Shown here piece after piece: positions 60,712 to 64,000 of a stretch of DNA of 64,000 bases. This DNA comes from Flavobacterium sp. (GTDB lineage Bacteria; Bacteroidota; Bacteroidia; Flavobacteriales; Flavobacteriaceae): NCBI RefSeq assembly GCF_027490375.1, contig NZ_JAIXYH010000040.1, positions 1-64,000 of the forward strand, written 5' to 3'. The notes under the pieces were generated by a model. It was given only the letters and a program-made list of their open reading frames with translations, made no database searches and was not told the DNA's origin. The number at the start of each line of letters is the position of its first letter. Position 1 is the first letter of the stretch. The position numbers and the translations under genes are program-made.

Positions 60712-61694
60712 TTTTTTACTTCAATTTCAAGTGTTGGTAATGTTGATTTGTTTGTTAAATCTTGGCCATATAGCTTTTCAGCAAATTGCAAGTCAAATTC
60801 CGCATTGAATGAATTAATATTGTAATTATCAGTGCCTTTACTATATTCTCTTGAGACCGATTCTGAAAGTTGATTTATAGCCGAGGTCAGTAAATTTCTT
60901 TGTTCATGGGTTAATTTTTTACGTGATCTCAAAGCACTAAATATTTCTTTACTTCCTTTAAAGTTCATTACTTCATAATCAAAACCCTCTCCTTTTTTTG
61001 CCAAACCTTCAATATTCTTTACTAGCTTAGCTTCAACTTCAATAGCTAAACTAGAAGTTTTAGTTTTTGTATTTAAAGCATAATCATGTTGCGCCGCGTG
61101 GAAAGTTTCTTCAAAAATTACCGACCTACTGTCTGCATAAGTTTTATTAGTCTTGTAATCAATCATAAAACTTATCGTAAAAGGGTCGGATGCAGTACCC
61201 TCGTGATTAGGATTAAACACACCTGCATGACTAGCAGAATTTTGATTGCGAGAGGAGTTATAAACTGTATCAAACCTATAAGTTCGCGATGAATTCTGCA
61301 GCTGCTTAATAATTCTACGAAATACAGACGAGGAATTTCTAAGACTTTGGTAGGTTCTATCAAATTTTACATCACTACTGTACTGATCAGTTATGCTATA
61401 AAAAGGCCCAAATCTAAAGCCGAAAATGCTTCGAAACCACTTCCACGGTTCTATATCGTTTCCGTCTGGATCCACAAAGAATATTGGGTTATTGGCGAAA
61501 GAATTATATGGTGACAGCGAGTGATATTTTTCCTCCATCTTATCCACCGCAAACCATCTCCCCACCCTAGGGTCGTACATCCGTGCACCAAAATCAATAC
61601 TATTCCCCTCTCCCTTCACCTCATCATCGTTCTCTTTTCCGTTAAACCCATACCGGTAATTCCCCGTTTCATCGTGCCTATTCGGTATAAGCAT
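60708..61694 (-). CDS. RHS core fragment with C-terminal metallopeptidase-like toxin domain
   Basis: 328 residues from an internal ATG; the frame is open to 61754 (NGLDNPDVLAFNDYDPFG) and then meets a stop, so this is a 5'-truncated RHS protein. The core runs DETGNYRYGFNGKENDDEVK, GARMYDPRVGRWFAVDK and SLSPYNSFANNPIFFVDPDG (ends residue 78). The variable C-terminal domain (about 79-328) contains FEETFHAAQH (195-203) and an AIEVEAKL block about 17 residues later. An E-E-x-x-H plus E pattern is a possible zincin-type site (inference). Without the upstream RHS shell the product cannot be secreted normally unless spliced onto another copy by recombination. Confidence 0.7.
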   Translation of the reverse strand: MLIPNRHDETGNYRYGFNGKENDDEVKGEGNSIDFGARMYDPRVGRWFAVDKMEEKYHSLSPYNSFANNPIFFVDPDGNDIEPWKWFRSIFGFRFGPFYSITDQYSSDVKFDRTYQSLRNSSSVFRRIIKQLQNSSRTYRFDTVYNSSRNQNSASHAGVFNPNHEGTASDPFTISFMIDYKTNKTYADSRSVIFEETFHAAQHDYALNTKTKTSSLAIEVEAKLVKNIEGLAKKGEGFDYEVMNFKGSKEIFSALRSRKKLTHEQRNLLTSAINQLSESVSREYSKGTDNYNINSFNAEFDLQFAEKLYGQDLTNKSTLPTLEIEVKK

Positions 61695-61763
61695 GCCAAA
61701 GGGGTCGTAGTCGTTAAAGGCAAGAACGTCAGGATTATCAAGCCCATTTTGGTTTCAAGACTT

Positions 61764-61910
61764 TGTCAGAACGCCAAGTGGTTTGTTTTAAGGGACAATT
61801 ATTTTTGGCTAGCAAGCTAAACGCTCGTCTACGTTGTTAGATTTTTTTACGATAGTACACTATCCTAAAAAAATCTGCCTAGTATCCAAACATTTAGCTT
61901 GCTTCTGACA
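61764..61910. repeat. Nested inverted repeat at the truncation point of the RHS gene
   Basis: Outer arms TGTCAGA...AGCAAGCTAAA (61764-61770, 61811-61821) pair with TTTAGCTTGCT-TCTGACA (61893-61910); the left arm has a 40-base interruption. Inner hairpin AGATTTTTTTA / TAAAAAAATCT (61839-61849 with 61866-61876), with GATAGT / ACTATC inside it. It sits 7 bases beyond the stop that interrupts the RHS frame and may be a small mobile or terminator-like element. Confidence 0.7.
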
Positions 61911-62152
61911 GCGTCTTTCAGCCAAACTGTGCTTGTCAAAGTTACGTTATCTTCCGGATTTGGCGCTACGGTATAGGCATAAAAATCATCAGCGAGTATA
62001 GAGGTAGGCGTGCTGGCCGTAGCTACAATGGCAAACGAAAGCTGGTCTGGTTCAGTTGAAGTAAACGAACCTGAAACGATACCCGCAGCAGTAATGGGTA
62101 ATCGAAGCTGCGGGCAGACGTTATCGAGGAAGCGTTGGCAACAATTTTTCAA
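61911..62152 (-). pseudogene. Remnant of a large surface protein
   Basis: Frame GIVSGSFTSTEPDQLSFAIV, ATASTPTSILADDFYAYTVA, PNPEDNVTLTSTVWLKDAVRS looks like a beta-sandwich repeat of a surface or RHS-associated protein. It begins in a degenerate copy of the hairpin element (CTGCGGGCAGACGTTATCGA, plus strand, 62111) and ends at the nested inverted repeat. No start or intact domain. Confidence 0.45.
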
Positions 62153-62669
62153 AACACGGATTGCACCCGAGCCTCCAGCCGAACAGACGAAGTAAATCCG
62201 CGCTATCGAATCAATAAAACAGCTGTGTTTTTCTCAAAAAGACGCATCTTGTTTTATCTGTGCATTTTAGATAACTTTAGACCCTATTAATTATTGAGCT
62301 ACATAGTAGTAAAAACATAAAGCGTAGTAGGAAATATAAAGAGTTTTAGCAACAATTTATATCCGCACTCATGGTTATGACCTATGCTAATTATTCGAGA
62401 GTTGAAACAAGTGATAGCAGGTTAACTATTGAAGCTTTAGGTAAAATGGCTAAGCATTTAAGTACGATCAATTACTAATTAGTGAATTTTGAAGGAGAAA
62501 CTCCTAAAGAAATAGCTTTTGAAGATAAAAACCTTACTGAACGAGTTAAGCTCATGCACGAACTAGAATAAGAAAGAATGCGGATTTTAAACGGGTAAAC
62601 ACTTTTCTAAAATAGAAAAATTTAAAGACTTTTTTCAAAAACACACAGCTAAACTTTAATTGTAAAAAG
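62153..62669. other. Region with decayed gene fragments
   Basis: 517 bases. Two short frames look like pieces of one broken gene: MVMTYANYSRVETSDSRLTI, EALGKMAKHLSTINY (about 62371-62478), then VNFEGETPKEIAFEDKNLTE, RVKLMHELE (62481-62570). No intact gene, RNA gene or clear promoter. It ends at the toxin-antitoxin pair. Confidence 0.45.
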
Positions 62670-62915
62670 ATGAACGCACACCAATTACAAGACGATAAAT
62701 TAAAGATTATCAATTGGATTAGCCAATTGCAAGATTCTAGCCTTGTGGATAAATTAAAAGCAATAATGAGTAGTGCCGAAGATTCTACCTTAACAAACGA
62801 GCAAAAAGCTTTGATAGACCAAGCTTTTGAATCAATTCAACAAGAGGGAACAATTTCGCACAATACCGTAATGGAAGAAACAAAAAAACGTTTTCCTCAT
62901 TTATACGACCGATAA
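62670..62915 (+). CDS. Antitoxin of a type II toxin-antitoxin pair
   Basis: 81 residues, acidic and helical: IINWISQLQDSSLVDKLKAI, ALIDQAFESIQQEGTISHNT, VMEETKKRFPHLYDR. This matches the small antitoxins that accompany RelE/ParE-type toxins in Bacteroidota. It precedes the toxin gene by 3 bases. Such antitoxins sequester the toxin and repress their own operon. Confidence 0.75.
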   Translation: MNAHQLQDDKLKIINWISQLQDSSLVDKLKAIMSSAEDSTLTNEQKALIDQAFESIQQEGTISHNTVMEETKKRFPHLYDR

Positions 62916-62918
62916 ACG

Positions 62919-63212
62919 ATGAGGTCAATTTTATGGTCTGAACCATCTAAATTCGATTATTGGGATAATATTGATTATTTACAACGTGAATGGACGCTTA
63001 CAGAAGTGTATGCTTTCATAGATAAAACCAACGAAGTTTTAGACTTATTAGCCAAAGAAAACCTAACTTTTCAACCTACCAATTACAAAGACACTTTTCA
63101 AGTGCCTATTATAAAACAGATAACACTTTACTACCACATAAATCAAAATAAAGATATCGAACTCTTGCGTTTTTGGAACAATTACCAAAACCCTTCTAAA
63201 TTGAGATTATAA
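62919..63212 (+). CDS. RelE/ParE-family toxin
   Basis: 97 residues. Pattern WSEPSKFDYWDNIDYLQREW, VYAFIDKTNEVLDLLAKENL, IIKQITLYYHINQNKDIELL, RFWNNYQNPSKLRL is the RelE/ParE fold with the usual I-T-LYY-I and final FW..Q.P.KL strand. RelE members cut mRNA at the ribosome; ParE members poison gyrase. Which applies here is not clear. Downstream partner of the 62670 antitoxin. Confidence 0.8.
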   Translation: MRSILWSEPSKFDYWDNIDYLQREWTLTEVYAFIDKTNEVLDLLAKENLTFQPTNYKDTFQVPIIKQITLYYHINQNKDIELLRFWNNYQNPSKLRL

Positions 63213-63336
63213 AATACAAAGCCATTAAACACTTGGTTTTATATTTCATAATCGATCAAATTGCATGCAAGCTTAAAAAGTATCGAAGGAAATCTGTACA
63301 CGCAGGAATTGATAGAGAACTAAGAACGTCGCAAAA

Positions 63337-64000
63337 TTAAATCGCCTGAAACCCCATTTTATTCAAGATAAAATTATACAGAGGTATCCTGGAGTTTTTG
63401 GGGTTCTTTAGCTTTTCTTCCATCATTGTTCTATTGCAAATTTCAACAAGCTCCGCGATTCTCGGATTGTTATTGAAATACCCAAACAATAGACTTCTAA
63501 TACATTGATTATCAAAATCAGCCCAATTAATATTATGTTTTTTTACAAAACCATTGGATAATATTTCGTCATTAATGGTTTTATCCGCTTTTTCAATTGT
63601 GCCATACTTTTCCTCAATATCTAAAAGACACTTTTCATAATATTCCCTCTGTAAATAAGCCGATACAAGATCGGGGGTTTCTTCTACTTGTTGTCTAGTG
63701 AAGATACTGTAAATTCCATCAGGATAGCTATTTTCGCCGTAAAGATTCTGAACATAAAATAGGCCAAAACCAGAAATAACGTTAACTTTTTTATCATCAC
63801 TGTCGTAAAACAAAAAAACGTCTTTTTCAAAACAATCAACAAAAAATGTATTAATCGATGTAAAACTAATATTAAAGTTACAAGAAGTGTTATAAACGTT
63901 GGCTTTTGAAACATAAAAACAACCGAAACTAAATACAATTTCAGCATCAATATTAGTTTGTTTGAACACTATGTTTTTATCTTTTTTTAGAAAACCTACG
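63337..64000 (-). CDS. Hypothetical protein, runs off the right edge
   Basis: At least 220 residues. A GTG at 63969 is not a reliable start because the frame stays open to the end of the window (VGFLKKDKNIVFKQTNIDAE). Beta-rich N-terminal part (NFNISFTSINTFFVDCFEKD, VNVISGFGLFYVQNLYGENS) and a helical C-terminal part (SAYLQREYYEKCLLDIEEKY, IRSLLFGYFNNNPRIAELVE). No family recognised; AT-rich and accessory-like. Confidence 0.55.
   Translation of the reverse strand, partial: VGFLKKDKNIVFKQTNIDAEIVFSFGCFYVSKANVYNTSCNFNISFTSINTFFVDCFEKDVFLFYDSDDKKVNVISGFGLFYVQNLYGENSYPDGIYSIFTRQQVEETPDLVSAYLQREYYEKCLLDIEEKYGTIEKADKTINDEILSNGFVKKHNINWADFDNQCIRSLLFGYFNNNPRIAELVEICNRTMMEEKLKNPKNSRIPLYNFILNKMGFQAI

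Noticed and set aside
61764-61910. Possible integron attC site
   Set aside because: A GTTAGAT core is present but the matching RYYYAAC box is on the wrong side, and there is no integrase or cassette array.

Overview
The window looks like the chromosome of a Bacteroidota bacterium, most likely in or near the Flavobacteriales. Support: low overall GC, near-absence of Shine-Dalgarno sites, repeated Bacteroidota -7 promoter boxes (TAnnTTTG), an OmpA-family porin with thrombospondin type 3 calcium repeats, a single-subunit cytochrome b558 succinate dehydrogenase, eukaryotic-type GlyRS, a DUF4175 coiled-coil membrane protein next to ybeY and mnmG, and many lipoproteins with short Bacteroidota signal peptides. 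The genus cannot be fixed from sequence alone.

Layout. 1-3.3 kb: an octamer tandem array running into the end of folB, then glnS, a YtxH-like gene and an XRE regulator. 3.3-6.8 kb: a regulatory region with a 26-bp palindrome and a 10-bp-phased array of half-sites, followed by two tandem copies of a two-gene module (secreted twin-CX3C protein plus TIKI/TraB-like lipoprotein) and one more secreted protein. 7-38.4 kb: conserved housekeeping block (SPFH protein, gltX, DUF4175 protein, ybeY, mnmG with three parS-like sites, a methyltransferase, OmpH-like lipoprotein, Mn-type SOD, AddA-like and AddB-like helicase/nucleases, kbl, OmpA porin, alpha/beta hydrolase, Xaa-Pro aminopeptidase, sdhCAB, an EEP-family protein, nitrilase-type amidase, Ig-like lipoprotein, ComF). 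The parS-like cluster suggests an origin-proximal location.

38.4-51.6 kb: an AT-rich accessory region that reads as an archive of displaced polymorphic-toxin modules. At least three fragments of the RHS core 3' end, and several short 5'-truncated reading frames that look like toxin C-termini, lie directly upstream of or overlap small orphan genes (DUF5071, MafI-like, MORN/YwqK-like, LprI-like and many unassigned lipoproteins). I interpret these as immunity genes kept after their toxins decayed. 52-59.5 kb returns to chromosomal genes (glyS, then a NUDIX plus PLD-helicase-DUF3427 operon and a DEDDy exonuclease). An 873-bp insert carrying one secreted-protein gene is bounded by a 64-bp duplication of the glyS 3' end. 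60-62.2 kb holds a minus-strand RHS core fragment with a metallopeptidase-like toxin domain and an overlapping TonB-C-like lipoprotein, cut off upstream by a nested inverted repeat. A RelE/ParE-type toxin-antitoxin pair and a gene running off the right edge finish the window.

A family of GC-rich intergenic elements recurs at least seven times, mostly between convergent gene ends. Each copy has similar flanking motifs around a hairpin whose stem sequence differs from copy to copy.
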